A DNA stretch of 64,000 nucleotides, from the NCBI GenBank assembly GCA_037952775.1, contig JBANAY010000004.1, forward strand, positions 4,774,001-4,838,000, in the 5' to 3' direction. The first letter of the stretch is position 1; every line of letters begins with the position of its first letter. Position numbers and translations under genes: made by a program. Positions 10,156 through 23,446 of the stretch are shown in pieces. The notes under the pieces are model-generated. The model searched no databases and was not told the DNA's origin. It saw nothing but the letters and a program-made list of their open reading frames with translations. The DNA comes from Clonostachys chloroleuca (Eukaryota > Ascomycota > Sordariomycetes > Hypocreales > Bionectriaceae).

Positions 10156-13100
10156 CGCAGCGACAGCTCCATCTGCGCAGGTATGGGGTACCCACAGCCT
10201 CAGGTTCATCATCGCCTATTCTATGGGTACCCCGTACATCCGGACCGGCGCCTGGTACCTCGCCATCGTATACGCGGGCCACCAGCCAAGTGGAATGCCA
10301 ATCCAATCCCATGGGAGAGCGGCATACGTAACGCAGACGGAAGAGCCCATCGCATCTCATAAATTTGGTGGATGTATTCAAGCACATCCATCCCATCGAC
10401 GCCAGGAGCGAGTCAACAGGGGTCCCGCTGGTCTGGCTTTACAGTGGGACCGGGACCCTTGCTAGGTACAGACGTTGTGTAAGTTGGGTCAAAATTGATG
10501 TGCGTGCTTCTCAGCGGTTCAACTAACACCCCCTAGCTTCCGCTTAGTGTGGCGCCTCTTTGGGTCATAACTCAGAAGCTCATGAACGAAGGGCCAAACG
10601 ACCCCGGCCCATTGTTTTACGATGTGCTGGAGCCCGGTCAACCTGCATGTGCTATGCTTGGCCGTGTAACATTGAAGCTATCAGCTCAAATGAGATACTC
10701 GGCATTAGCTTGCCGCGCATACCGTTCATTCAGCTTGGACGGAGTTGCGCACAGCAGTTCAATATCGTCAGTGAATAAAATCGCAGTTGCTCTTTCTCTT
10801 AGATGCTATTCTTCCAATTCGAAGAGAAAGTGCAACTACCTAGCCGGGACCGTTGCTGTGGATCATGCGCGATACTAGCGTCTGGTCCAATCACTGCCGC
10901 TAGCAGGTGATGGCCCGGCTGGAATTTGCCTTTGCTCTGTATTGCAGAGTTTTCGCGCTCGATACCTCATTCTACTAATTCCAACGTTCAACCGGCAAGC
11001 CTCCTCATCATTTTCCCCTCAACGACCCAGGCGATGTGGCGGATAACAGAAGAAAGTGAGGGAGAGTTTCGGGCTAAGCCACACCATGTGGGCTTGCTCC
11101 CAACCGCTTCGCTGGTGTGGGCACACTAAGAGACCAACAACGCCAACGACAAGCAGCTTCACAACCATGTTGTTTCCACCCGGTGGCTACGAAGACGTCT
11201 GCAGGCTGCACATTGCACAATGCATTGGGTCATCAGGTAGCACCACCAGCCTCAGTGGCGCACCGCTGCCCTCCTGGACGCGCAACTCTCGCAACCAACA
11301 GTGATTGTCTCTCGCGTTGTGATCTATTGATCGGCAAGAGGCCCTCGCGCCGAATAGCCGCTGCTCATCCGTGTGGCTGTGCAGCAACCTTATCACAGCT
11401 CGACCGATCTCCCCCACGTTGAGAGTTTGTACCAACAAAGGTGCCGAGAACATCTAGACTCCAGCACAATGAAAGAGGTCAGATCTAACGCAATTGCCCA
11501 GCAAACATCAGGCCATTTTGTCCCACCGGCTTACCCTGATCAATTACACACATAGAGTAGTGCTGGGCTAACGGCCTTGGGAGACCAAGCGGAAGCCACA
11601 GTGGGTGCACGCACACCCCTCCCCTCGCTCACAACAGCCGCCATCATTTCAACTCCCATGGCTGGGCCCCAGGCGCTGGGGCGGCTATGGAACGATAAGC
11701 ATGCACCAAGAATCTGGGCGTGCCGACAATCCCCCTGGGCAATTTTCTTCTCGACGACGGGCCGATGTATCTCGCCAGCTGGAGCGTGCCATTCTCCAAT
11801 CTCGGATCAGCGGGCGTGGGGTGGAAGGGCTGCCCTCAGCGTCGCAGCCGTACGTGTTCCCCGACCGTTGTGGCTTAGGCTTGTTCAACGCGAGATGATC
11901 AACATATGATGTGGCGAGAGGCTGACGACGCCACACCCCAACCCGCGGATTTGCATCTCCATCACCACTTCTGGACGAGCAATGTAGGTAATTGCCACCT
12001 GCCGACCGCAACATGCCTTTTCTTTGCAACCCTATCGATTTTCTCCATCACATGGACGCTAAAAGCCACGCTCTGTCTTTTTATATCCGCCAATTACCAG
12101 CCCATCCGGTCCCGGGGGAACAGCGATCGGGCCCGTGCAGCAAACGAAAAAAGGGATATGATGTACAATGCCATCATCGTACACACCACATACCTACACA
12201 GCGTGTAGGAGCACCTCGAAAAATCGGTGATTTGAAGACGCTCCTGGTGGCGAAAGCTGAAACATCAAATCTTAAGCCCTCTGTGGCCGTGTCGGCCTAG
12301 GGAGAATACTCTCCGGGCGCTCCTCTCCATCCAACAGAGCCAGTTAACCCATTTTGGAACTAAGGCCGTTGGATGGGGAGTGCGGTCGTCTTTCCGCTTG
12401 CACGCCGCCACCGTCCACGACCAGCATGCTACTGTGGCTAACCCAGGTCCCTCTCGATCCCTGGAAGCAATAGTCTGGCTCTGTCCTTCCAGATACAGTA
12501 GGACGGACTCAATGCACTATGCGATGAGAGGGGAAAACAGCACGCAATAACCCAGTCCGTGCCCTTTTGACGCTGCCCTACTGTCGCCCGGCGTTGTTGG
12601 TTATATTAGTTGCTGGATATTAGCTGACCCCCCAGCCCAGCCATCTCACACCGATCAGGCGCGTAGGCACCGATCGCAGCTCTCCCGCAAAATTCTCACA
12701 AGCTGTGGTGCAGGGGCAGACCCAGCACCCTGGGTGCAGCCCGCGGGCCTAGAATCAGCAGAAGAGAAGGTGTAAACCGCGAATTGGGAAAAGAAAAAAA
12801 TAATATCAGAGTCAACATATGGGAAACATCTATGGCGCCCCGCAACAGCAGCCATGTTCGTAAATCGATACTGCAAAAGTAAGACTCACCGCATCGTATT
12901 TCAATGCATGTCCTAAGCGGCCCCAATGGACGAGGGTCGTTCAATGGAAGGATTGCAGTATTGAGCCTCTTATGCCTGGAATGGCACTTCATGACGTTGA
13001 CCCTCATCGACATTACCATTTTGAAGACCGCGGATTTGGGAACCCCCCACTGGTCGGTCAGGGACCAGAGTTGCTTCGTCGCAGTAGCTCGTGTCGAGCC

Positions 13101-15727
13101 AACGTCCATCGTCGTGGTATTAGTTAGCATAAGCTAGCCAACAAACGAAACAGTCCAACAGCTTCCACGCTCCTCTGCGAAGAAGAAAAAAACACGATCA
13201 TACACTAGCACATTCCGTGTCATTTGCGCCGCATATCTAGCCGAACAGCATAGTAATACGGCTCTACGGCGAAGCATGAGTACTATTATTCCGAACTGAC
13301 CGAAACCAACGGGCTGAGCATAAAGACCGCAGCGAACAAGGCTCGGTAATCCAGCGATTATTGTGGCCCTTCTCGGTTATGTCTGACTACAAATCCCGCC
13401 CGTTTATCTCAAGCTCGGGGTATTTTCTTCCTGTTGGGAAGCTCTGCTGCAACCATGCCTCTGAGAACATGGGCTTCTAAATGATCAATTTCCGAGCTGT
13501 AAGCACCTACACAGTTGCACTCGGCCACATGCCCATTCGTGTGCTTTCACCCGCTCTAATAATCCCTCTCCTAAGCGCTTAACACTTAGGTAGAACTGGT
13601 AGGGCCAGTTATTAACCCCCGAGTTGATTACTTATCTTTGCTCCAACGTGGGTCGTCGAGCTGCCCGTAGCCTCCACCCCCTCGTCAGCCCAGAATTCGA
13701 ACAAGCATGATCCCTTCACGGGTCTATACACGCAGGAAGATCGTGGCGTTTTCCGCTGAAATATCCAATCCACAAATCGCACTCGTCCCAAGTGAAAATG
13801 GAAAATATGACGTCCATGAGAGTCCCCGCCGTCCCGTTACCCGTTGCTTGGTCCGTCGCTTCTGTTTCCTCCCGTGACTGCCACCAGGTTAATCGCCGAT
13901 GACATTGACGCAAAGCGCAGGCCGTTGTTTCATCTCGACAGCGCCTAGACTAAAGGACCCTCGCCGAAAAGTGGAAGTTACCGCCTTTTTCTCTTTGCTT
14001 CCTCCCCTCATTTTAACACTCTGGCCACTCGCAGCCTTTACTTTAAGGGCCCCAGCCTATACATTTTCAGTATGCATTTCATTCACATACATGGGTGGGG
14101 GAAGGCGAGCGGGATGCTCCACGCGCGAACAAAGGTACGTGGCAAAGCAGAGATGAGGCTTGGGGCCTTGTGTAGTCTCGGCTGGGAAGGGTTGCAACTC
14201 CTTGCGCCGGGCCACCAGCAATCGGAAGCCTCCCATGCCAGCTGTAGGGCTCATGCTGAATGCGCGAGGGGGTGGAAACGTAGGCAGGCAAACAGGCAGG
14301 CAGGCCTTCTCCCATATCAGCTCCTTCAGAGCTGGTGGTTGGTCTGATAAAGATGCGGGGAAGGGGGCCATGCGCGTGAGTCAGAGCCTTGGCAAGCGTG
14401 AGGATGGAAAGACGACATCCTATTGACAGGCTGACAATGAGCCCCTCTCATCCCTCCCCAATGCGTGTGGCTTGAATCAACAGCTGCTGCAGCAGCCCGC
14501 TCACACCACTGCTAAGAGGATCGACAGCGGACGGTGCCAAACTGTGGCGGCCTACCAAGTCCAGAACGGCCGTGGAATCCCTAGACTGGGGCTGGTGTGC
14601 ATCTGATTCAATCTTCTGCTGCCTGCCCCGGGCTGCATTATGGTGAGAGGACCGATCTTCAGGGCCATTACGTGGCAGGTAGCATTCGTAGGATGCGGTG
14701 AGTGTGTCCCCTTGGGTCAGAGTAGTTTGATACTCGTCAAGCCCCGATTTCTGACTCGAAAGTTGCCCTGGTCAGTCGTGTTGCACACCCCGTGGTCCAG
14801 GTCCAGAACCCGAGAGACTTCCCATGTTTAGGTGTGACTGTGACACTTTTGCTAAATGTTTCATGTTTGTCGTGGCCAGGCTCGACGACTCGCTCTAGAA
14901 CTGCCACGTACGTAGGGGCCTGACTATCAATCTCCGGGTGATTAGCATGGCTTCGCCTCCATGTGACGCCTGCCGTTGTCGAAACTTTTGACGTGCTGTA
15001 GCCCTTGATGTAAGAGTGATGGCTGACTCACTCTGCTTGGTGCTCTCGTGACATTTATGCGCCAACACTCAGCTTGAAGCAGTTTTATTATTAGGAGATC
15101 TAAAAGTAAATTTCAGCCTCCAATACGACCCAACAATCCTCAAATTGCTGCCTGATATATGTAAAGTCTTGGATATTTCCACATGATTCTTTTCGTTCGT
15201 GCTCGTTGAGATATTAGGAAGAGCTGTACAGGGTAGGTTGTCATTACCCAGATAGTACACATGTGAACGAACCATGATAGTAGTACGATGGTAGTACTAG
15301 AGTTTGAAAACGTAGCATTAGAGGGATATCACCAAGAGACGAAGAAATGTTACAGCAAAAATTAAGGAGGCAAAAGTTTAAAGATGAGAGTGATTTTTTG
15401 GCTGCATAGCCTATAGGCTATGCAGCGAACTATGTTGTATATTCTGCTTCCTGGGCCCCCTATTATGGATTCTGTATCTACCTCGAAAGCAAACTTCTTG
15501 AGTACTAACTTGGGAGGCCATCCCCGCAAACAATACCCCCCAACAGCAGTTTTTAATTTCCAAAGACCAAAAACACAATTATCCAGCGACTGAGGCACGC
15601 ATGCCTCAAGATCTGATACATAGTCTTCGAGGACCTTTTTGACCCTGACTGTACCCAGACCCTGTGTTTTCACCGTGTTTATCCGACGTTCCAAGATGGA
15701 GGTGCGGAGGCACCTCCATCGTCTCGT

Positions 15728-17834
15728 TTAAACCTCAGCACCGAAAGCATCGAGCTCCTTGAGAACCGAAGCCTTCGTGTTGATCTTCTTCAACTGAGTA
15801 TCCTCCAGCTTCTCACCGCCGGCAAGTCGCATCTCGAGATCCTCAATCGCCCTGATTTTCTTCTGCAGGCTGCGAATCTTCTTTGCGTTGGGGTCCTGAG
15901 AGACCTGAGAACCATTGGCAGCAGGCTGTCCTCCTTGCTGCTGCGCAGCGGGGTTAGTGCCGTTGTTGCCCCGTGCAGCACCCTGCTGAGTGTTGCTTCG
16001 GTTTCTATTTCCGTCATGCCTAGACTGGCTCCGGTGATTGCGGCCGTTATTACCACGGCGCTCTGGGCTGCGGCCCTCACCGTTTGAGCCAGGAGCATGA
16101 TCACGGGTCGGCGGAGCGAGGCTGGCGCCTCCACTGGGTTCCGCCTCAGCCTTGCCATCGCCTTGGCCGCCCTTCTTGCCTCGCTTCTTTTTGTTCTTCT
16201 TCGATGCATCGCCGTCACCTATGGGTTCAGCACCTGGCACGGACCTGATAGGAGGCGATGCCTCTAGTGGCTCAGCTCCGGGAACGGCGCGGCGAGCGCG
16301 GCCGAAGCCACTGGGCCCAACGTTCTGTGTACCGTTGCTGACAAAGTGAGCAGCACCACCTTCATCTTCTCGCTTGAAGTGCAAGGGAGTGGATAGACCA
16401 CGGGCTCCCGGAGGACGGTAGGCTCCCACTGGCTTGCTTGGTGTCTTGACCTTACCAAGATAGTCCGTCGCCGAGGAGTGAGCAGGAGGAATTGGTGCCA
16501 GTGGATCGCCACTGGAAACACTTCCTGGAGCCGAGGGACGCCACTCAACCTGGTACAGCTCCACCATGTCCTCATTGTACATGATGCCTCCGCTGACGTG
16601 CCAAAGCTTAATGCCGTTATCCACACGAAGACGTGGGGAGGTAGTTGCGGTCATTATGTATCGACTGTCGGGGCTCCATTCGCAGACACTGGGGTTACCG
16701 CCCTCGATGGTACATATCTTTCGATAGTCCTTCTGGAGGTCATAGATGTCAATCTGACCTGCAAGGTTACCAAAGCCTGCAACTAGAACGAAGCGGCTGT
16801 TTGGCGAGAAAGTAATGGTGTTTCGGGGACCAAGAGGGAAAGAGTGCTGAGGAATGGCACGGTGGTTGAAGATGGTGGCCTTGGCTGGCATGTAACCGTA
16901 AACGACACCAAACTCCTTGGAATTTGGCGACCAAGAGACGTCATGGATAGGGCCTTCTTTATCCAAGGTCACACGTGCGTCGATGGAACCACTGGTACTC
17001 ATGAGATACAGGGTCGTTTCGCCGTAGTAACTCTTTCCGGTCTTGTCAACTTCCGTGTGTGCCAGTACGAGCAGACTTGACCCTTGCTTGTTCCACTTGA
17101 ATTGAACTTTGTCTCCCTTGTAAAAAGTCTTCTGAGAAGTGGGAGCGTTGAACAACGGCACATTGAACACCTTAACCGCAGCTGGTTGACCCTATCAAAC
17201 GTAATTAGCATGTGGTAATCGACAAGATGTTCGGTTTACAACGTACCTTTCGCTCAGGAACAAAAACGGCAACAGCATGGTTTTGCGTCCCAGGTGCAAG
17301 TGCATAGCTTGCTGCGCCCTCGATTCTGAGCTTGTTCCAGACTGTCACGAGATCATGACTCTCGTGAAACTGAACTTCATTTGTAACGAGACGAGCGCAA
17401 TACTTCTCATCGGCCGTATATTGCAGATTCCAGTTCCCTTGCTGCTTCTGAACGAACTTGCCGAGTGGTTGCTTGTCGGCACCAGCGACGCCCTCCTCGA
17501 GAGTGCGCCATACCTTGAGGTTCTTGGTTGCATCGCCATTTTCATCTTTAGCAGGTCGTTCCCAGGTGATGATGAAGGTACCGCGGGGCGAGAAGCCGAT
17601 TTCGTAGACGTTGGTGATTGGTAGACTCAGGACCTCCTGACCACTGGAAGAATCGACTACATTAACGGCATCTGGCGAGGCCCAGCCGAAGAACCGGCCG
17701 CAGGGAGAGTAGTTGCAGCATCGTAGATTCCCCTCAGGCTTGTTGAACCCAGCGACAGACTCGTAAGCGGGCGCGGCATCGAAAAGACCAATGGTCTTTT
17801 GGGTTCGGTACGCAAACTGCAGCGGGGTCGCCAT
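15728..17834 (-). CDS. Eukaryotic translation initiation factor 2A (eIF2A)
   Basis: Two exons, 17834-17247 and 17191-15728, joined in phase 0 across a 55-base intron (GTACGT..ATAG). The product is 683 residues, close to the family norm. The N-terminal two thirds form the eIF2A WD-like propeller, with repeats such as NYSPCGRFFGWASPD, EIGFSPRGTF, DVSWSPNSKEFGVVYG and CEWSPDSRYIMTATTSPRL. The C-terminal third is a low-complexity region rich in Gly, Asn, Arg and Gln with a KKNKKKRGKKGG basic patch, ending in a short helix (KKIRSLQKKIRAIEDLEMRL). eIF2A is a cytosolic factor linked to alternative, non-eIF2 delivery of initiator tRNA. It lies downstream of the RPAP1-like gene on the same strand, but 1.6 kb apart. 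Confidence 0.96.
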
Positions 17835-19469
17835 GGCTAGTGAAAGTCACAGAGAGCCCGGGAGCTTTGCGGGGGTTGGGTGGGTGATGAAAGGCGAAAT
17901 TCAGAAGACGTTGACGGGGATTACTCTTCGACGATCGACACAGGTCGTCAATCGTTGACCCTCTAGGAGCGGTGAGGCGAGACGGGGGAAACGATCGAGA
18001 GAAGGCTTCCGGCGGGGTCGCAACGGATCCAAAGCGAAGGTTTTTGATCACGAATCTCAGTGAGGCTGGTTGTAAGTTGCTGTGTTGGCCCGGAGGTGTG
18101 AAAAAGCGAACCAGGGGGCTGACAACTCGAACGACAAGGCAGAGACTGAGAGTGGCGGGGGAAATGGTCGCCTGGGAATCGGAGTGATGGCTATGCGGAG
18201 CAACGGCCGAGGGAGAAGAGGTAATTAATTTCTGAAAGAACGCCGAAAGATGAACGGGATGGTCAAACACCCAGAGGGGAGAGGAATTGGCGCGGCGGAT
18301 GCCTGTCGCGGTGCGCTGGCGAGAAGACGGACGAGGAACAAGGAATAAAAACCAGGACCGTGAGAGTGGGCGTCGAATTGTTTTTGTTCCCAAATCGATC
18401 TGATTTTTTCCCTTTCCCGTTCGGTCCTAGTAAACGAGGGGCGGTGTCAGTTCAGCAGTGTAACCAATCGGACATGCACATTAGACTCCGCTTGGCCGCT
18501 GTGAGCCAGGCTTGTAAGTGCCTGCGCACAGTTCTGGGCTGCACTGCTGAACTCTTATCGGGCTGCAATGGCTGCGAGTGGATCGAGGCGGTTTGAGACT
18601 TCCATGTGATTGGGAACGAACTGTGCAAAAACCGGATGATCACCGAGTCTCTCCAATGGCAGGGCCAGCGGTGTTGGGTACTGAGCCCGGGATTCTCACG
18701 AGAGCCAGGCTTACTGGCGACTGAGCTGTGTCGGGGTTTTCCCCTGGTGTCGCGCGAGACAGGAGACGCTTGCTCCCAACCTTTACTGGTAATGTGTCAC
18801 GAGACAGCCGTGCATCGCTGCATGATCGCTTTTGATTCAGAGATATTGCCCATGGCTTGTTTGCACTTGGGTGACAGGGCGCGCCTCGGTCTACGTACGT
18901 TGGGAGGTATCTTATATAGAGCTGGAGAGGGTGGTGTGAGATTGCCTACATGCAGTTTGTACCCATTTCACACACCAATATGGGCACATTCCCGCTACGA
19001 GCAGAACTGGACCCTACCTCTGTACTCTGGAGAACTACAGTAGTTCAGGGGATGCGCTTGAGCTTCTCTGATCGGGCTTGTCTCATACGTAGCCAATCAT
19101 GGTGTGCCGGAACCTGAACATACCATTTTCAGCTTCGTTGCCAACAATTTCATGCACGACTGCCTAATGGTTGCCCTGAGGTCCGCATGCCAATACGTTT
19201 GCGAGTCATAGTACGCAAGATCTAAAATTGCGAAGCCTCGGAACACAGAGCGGCACATTGTATACGTCCGAGTGCCAGTAGCCACCATTTCCTCAGTATA
19301 TGCACCTTCACCTGTGATTCAGCTACACACAAGAATGAGTTGCTACAAGCGGTGACAACATTACAACACACGAGATGCATTGCAGTAAGCACTGCTGAGT
19401 GCTCTGGGTACGGTCGTGCGCGCTTAGACTACTACCCAGTTGTGAGAACGTCTCATCTTCATATAACTT
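17835..19469. promoter_or_regulatory. Intergenic, presumed eIF2A promoter
   Basis: 1.6 kb between two minus-strand genes. The part next to eIF2A should be its promoter and 5' UTR; the far end is the RPAP1-like 3' flank. No other gene, RNA or repeat is seen. Confidence 0.4.
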
Positions 19470-20717
19470 TCACCTTCCTTTGAATTTTTCTTTCCAACCG
19501 CCCTTTTCAAATAGCCACAAAGCCTCGGTAGCGTATGCCCGGCTTCCTCGATGGCCGCCCTCAATGGTGGCAGCTTCGGTCAAGGACTCGATTGCTCTTC
19601 CCTTCTTCACTGAGTTCCACACTCCCATGGCGATGGGATCGTCTTCGGTCTTACCCCATTCGCCATTCCCCAGTCGGAAAAGAATCCTCCCCAAGGTCTG
19701 GAATGCTATGCAGCGCTGAGACGGCACAGCACTTCTAGCCAGTCGTGAGAGTTCATCAATGGTATAACCAGCAGCCTCTGGAGCCTCGCCATGATGATGG
19801 AGCCCCACAGAAGAGGGAATCGTTCGGCTGACCCGCGGCGAGAGGAAGCGACCACGGAAATCGAATCTCAGAGCAGATATGGCGATTTCTGGATGGGGGT
19901 AGTATGGGGATTCTTTGTCGGCAACGCTATTTGGTGTCGGCACCGGTGCCATCCATGCTAGCTTGCTAGGATCAGAGGCCAGCTCTGGAAAGTATTTTTC
20001 GTGTAAATTCTGGAGAAAATTGGGATCATCTGGATCAAGGTCTGGAACCTGTGGGGGCGCTGGGAAGTGTGTTGATTTCGGAGGATCTGTGATAGGAAAT
20101 AAATCTGGGAGTTGAGGAGGCTCAGCGTCCTCATCATAATCGTCTGCGATGTTCTTTTTTTTCAAGGGTGGCCGAGTTTCGGTCTGCGTTTCGGTTGAAG
20201 GCGCGGGAGCCATGGCTGGCTGGTCGGGGGCTGACACGGTAATCTCGGGAGGCGTTGTTGTTGACGAATTTTGAGTCTGTTCATTTTGAGTCACATCGAA
20301 AATGTTGGGTTCGGGGTCATCGATTGTTGATCGCTGAAGGAGACGCTGTATTAATGCGGGATTTAACCCATTCAAGATGTCTCTTTGAGCTTGTGCAATC
20401 TCCTCTGGTGTCATGTCGTCGATTTTCTGACGGTTTTCGTGGTCGATGCGCTTTCGTTCGACCTCTTCGAAGCTAGAGGTATGGCCGCCCTCCTCTGCCC
20501 CGCCATTGAGCCCCTCGTTGCGAGAGTTTCCTGTTACTGGAGACACATCGCTTTCGTTTACATTTTGCAAGCGACCTTGTTTGAAGGCCGAGGATTTCCA
20601 TCTGCGTTTATGTTTGGGAAACCCGGTTGACGAGATCGTGTTGTCGGTGAACTCAACATTTGCCTCCGCGCCTGTCTTTCTCTCCACAATATCGCCTATG
20701 AGCGAACCCGACTCCAT
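19470..20717 (-). CDS. RNA polymerase II-associated protein 1-like (RPAP1/Rba50)
   Basis: One exon, 415 residues. The RPAP1 N-terminal motif is visible at roughly residues 80-130, including SFEEVERKRIDHENRQKI, MTPEEIAQAQRDILNGLNP and LIQRLLQRS. The RPAP1 C-terminal motif is at about 280-350 (SALRFDFRGRFLSPRV, TIDELSRLARSAVPSQRCIA, QTLGRILFRLGNGEWG). Between them is a Pro/Asp-rich linker. The length agrees with fungal Rba50 (about 440 residues) rather than the much longer animal RPAP1. The protein acts in assembly and nuclear delivery of RNA polymerase II. Confidence 0.93.
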   Translation of the reverse strand: MESGSLIGDIVERKTGAEANVEFTDNTISSTGFPKHKRRWKSSAFKQGRLQNVNESDVSPVTGNSRNEGLNGGAEEGGHTSSFEEVERKRIDHENRQKIDDMTPEEIAQAQRDILNGLNPALIQRLLQRSTIDDPEPNIFDVTQNEQTQNSSTTTPPEITVSAPDQPAMAPAPSTETQTETRPPLKKKNIADDYDEDAEPPQLPDLFPITDPPKSTHFPAPPQVPDLDPDDPNFLQNLHEKYFPELASDPSKLAWMAPVPTPNSVADKESPYYPHPEIAISALRFDFRGRFLSPRVSRTIPSSVGLHHHGEAPEAAGYTIDELSRLARSAVPSQRCIAFQTLGRILFRLGNGEWGKTEDDPIAMGVWNSVKKGRAIESLTEAATIEGGHRGSRAYATEALWLFEKGGWKEKFKGR

Positions 20718-23446
20718 TTCGCCTGTTGTGTAGGTAATGAAGGTAGGTAATGAAGGTAGATGATGAAGCGGAGAGTTGGTTTAAACTTGATGGAATTGAA
20801 AAAAAAGTATGGAGAGCAAGCCCCGCTAGAAGGTACTTTGAGGTCATGACTAAAGGGAGCTAGGAGCGCATCTCCCTGCCTTAAATGGCTGCACTACTGG
20901 TGGTACTTCTTAGGGACCCATGTCCTTGCCAGCATTCAGGATATACTTTTTGGGATAGAAAGGTTGCATTGCAAATGAGACACTCAAAACATTGATTTAC
21001 TTCTGCGGCCGGTATCATCGGATTATTGAGTGCTAATAATACATGCTCGAGAAGAAATACAGTCTATAGTATTAATTTATTTTGGGTTATCTTCCTGAAT
21101 CTTGCTATTCATCGTAGAAAGTAGTCCGTTCAACACTACTCTGCCAATGAATGTCTCATATTTCTTGTCACCACTTGGGTGGCACAATAGTTGAGCTCGG
21201 ATTACCTACTAAGTATGGAGGTAGATATTTACCTCATCTCAAGGTTGTAAAGCAGCTGACATACAGGGGCCTTTCGTGCTACGTACATAGGTATGTAAAG
21301 CATGATACGTGTGGTAGCCCACAAGCACAGAAACCCCTGGGTTGAAGCTTACCTCTTTTGTTTCATTTCTGCGACATTGGTACTTGTGGTACATGGGGCG
21401 TGTTGGCGGCAAATGCCTATTTGAGGCTGAAGCTTTGATCATATAATCAACTATATGCATTCGCCCAGCGGAATGAGATGATTCACATGGAGCCAGGAGT
21501 GCATTTTCATTTACTCAGCCTATGTAGATGCCTATTGATTCTTCTTGGAAGATGATAGGCAATTTCGTTTATGAGGCCGCAATGAAGGGAGTTATGTACC
21601 ACTACAGATGTGGAGTCGCATTAGCGTCGATCTTTGTGCTCTCGAGTTACAGGCTTCGAGAACCAGGGTCATTGTACATACGCATGCACAGAAGGTTGGG
21701 AGCTACGTTACTAGCTGCAGTGCGAGATTTCAAGGGGATACGATTTGGAGGGCCCAAACGGCTTATGCAACCATAGCATAATTTTCTCAGCAGATGAGGC
21801 CTATAATTCATGCTCCGTAAGCCCGAGCGTGCTACCAGTCACATTCGCGGGCGGGGATAGAGCGAAGCCAAGGTGAGAAAAAAACCACGCGGATGGAAAA
21901 ACTGTCACTAAGATAGCAATATCGAGGTTTTGTCCTATCGGCGCTTGAAGACATTTTCCGATGTTCTCTTGGAAAGCGCGTTTGGTAGGGCTCACAATCC
22001 TTGTCGCGAAGTAAGGCGTTTTGCATGCACAATTGACCGCGCTTATCGGGCCACATAGCCGCGTTGTAGCGCGTCTGCGGGCCAGTCGCAGTGCATCTCC
22101 GATTAGCCCCTGCTTCCCATAAGTGTGGAGAAACATAATTGCCATTGCTTGTTCCTGGCCTGCCCCACTTTCCTGCATATCTGGTCGTCTAAGATAAACC
22201 TCTCCCTTTCTGGAAACGTACCAGTTTGTGAATCCTCGTCTCAATTTTGCTTGGCTTCGGAAGTCTCACACTAGCCCTAGGCGGTCATGCCGTATCACTC
22301 TGGGGGCTGCTGGTGGTCCTCTGATTGCGAGCTTCGTCCTAGCCGCAGACGTAGTTCAGCCCACACCCCTGCCATCAATGCTCACCCCGAGCTGGCATTG
22401 GTTGGCTGAAGCTTTCCCACCTTTGGCCACGGGGCTCTTCACAATGAAGCTTGGTGTCTTGACTCTCGACTCATTCCCCCGGCTTGTGACCTGCATCTGC
22501 CGACTTGGTTCCCAATTGCTCTTTTCCTGACACCGGCTCGCTCCTGCCTGTACCTACTTTGCTCCTGCCTGTCCGTTTACGTGCCCCGTTTTTTCTCGTC
22601 TTCCCTACAGTCTGGGAAATAGGAAATGTATTCCTCGATGTTCGTAGTTGTTGTCGCCCCCTCCAAAAAAAAAATCCGAAGTCATTCCCATCCCCCATTC
22701 CCATTTTCCCGCCCCCTTTCCCAAACTTCCCTCTTTCCACCATTTCTCAACACCAAAACCCGCCGATTCAACCAACTTTCTCCCCAACTTCCATCAATCT
22801 GTCATTATTACGGGCGCGCGGCATCTTAAATTTAGCTGCATTTTGTGCATTTGCGACCGGTGCACTCTTTGCACCTTTTTAGCAGGCCTAAACCCCTCAT
22901 CTCCATCCCCTAGAGCGCGTCAAACCCCAAGAGCTGGTGGTCCTGTCCCCTCTACGCCTGACCGACCTGGTGGTTTGTGAGGCTATTCGCAGCTCACAGG
23001 CCCCACTCTCCCACCTGCGAAAATCTCGCCCCATCTTCCGCATCGCGTCACTTCCACCAATACGTGCCAAGGACTTGCACTCCATCCCGTGTACGCCTGA
23101 GTATTTTGGGCGATTGGAGGCATTTGCCATTTTCAGTGCGACTCTTCACTCGTTGCAGCACTGTGGAAGAATACGTATATTTATTTATACTTTTCTGTGA
23201 AATCGAGTGGCCCTCCTCATTGTCGATGGTTGGTAGCAATTGATACGTACTGCATCTTGGGCTCACTCCTCCCTACACGGCTTTTTCACTAGACGAATGA
23301 GAGACTGAGCCCTTCACGTGCATCGCAACCGGCTCTCTCATTTCTATCCTTTTCTTTCATTTGTTTTATCCCGGCCTAATATTTTCCTTTGTCCTCATAC
23401 GTGTTTGCACACCGAGAATCCCCAAGGACCACGAGTGGCCGCCGGT
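20718..23446. promoter_or_regulatory. Intergenic, 2.7 kb divergent region
   Basis: Separates the RPAP1-like gene (-) from the Hpc2-like gene (+). A strongly pyrimidine-rich stretch on the plus strand (about 22540-22780) is typical of promoters and 5' UTRs in these fungi and probably belongs to the Hpc2-like gene. An upstream in-frame ATG for that gene at 23318 is less likely to be used. No RNA gene or repeat family is recognised. Confidence 0.45.

Larger units (their letters stand above)
8338..15727. other. 7.4 kb region with no supportable gene
   Basis: The left part is the presumed upstream region of the Grainyhead gene; the right end is the 3' flank of eIF2A. All open frames are short, overlap on both strands and lack family resemblance. 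The region holds a G23 tract (9148-9170), CTTGT repeats near 8910, a 12-base repeat (9564 and 9758) and a cluster of ACCTACC motifs (10016-10155). A rapidly evolving gene with small exons or a non-coding RNA could be hidden here. I cannot define one. Confidence 0.5.

Noticed and set aside
15362..15694. 110-codon frame just beyond the eIF2A stop
   Set aside because: Most likely 3' UTR. No homology pattern, and eIF2A already ends normally at 15728.
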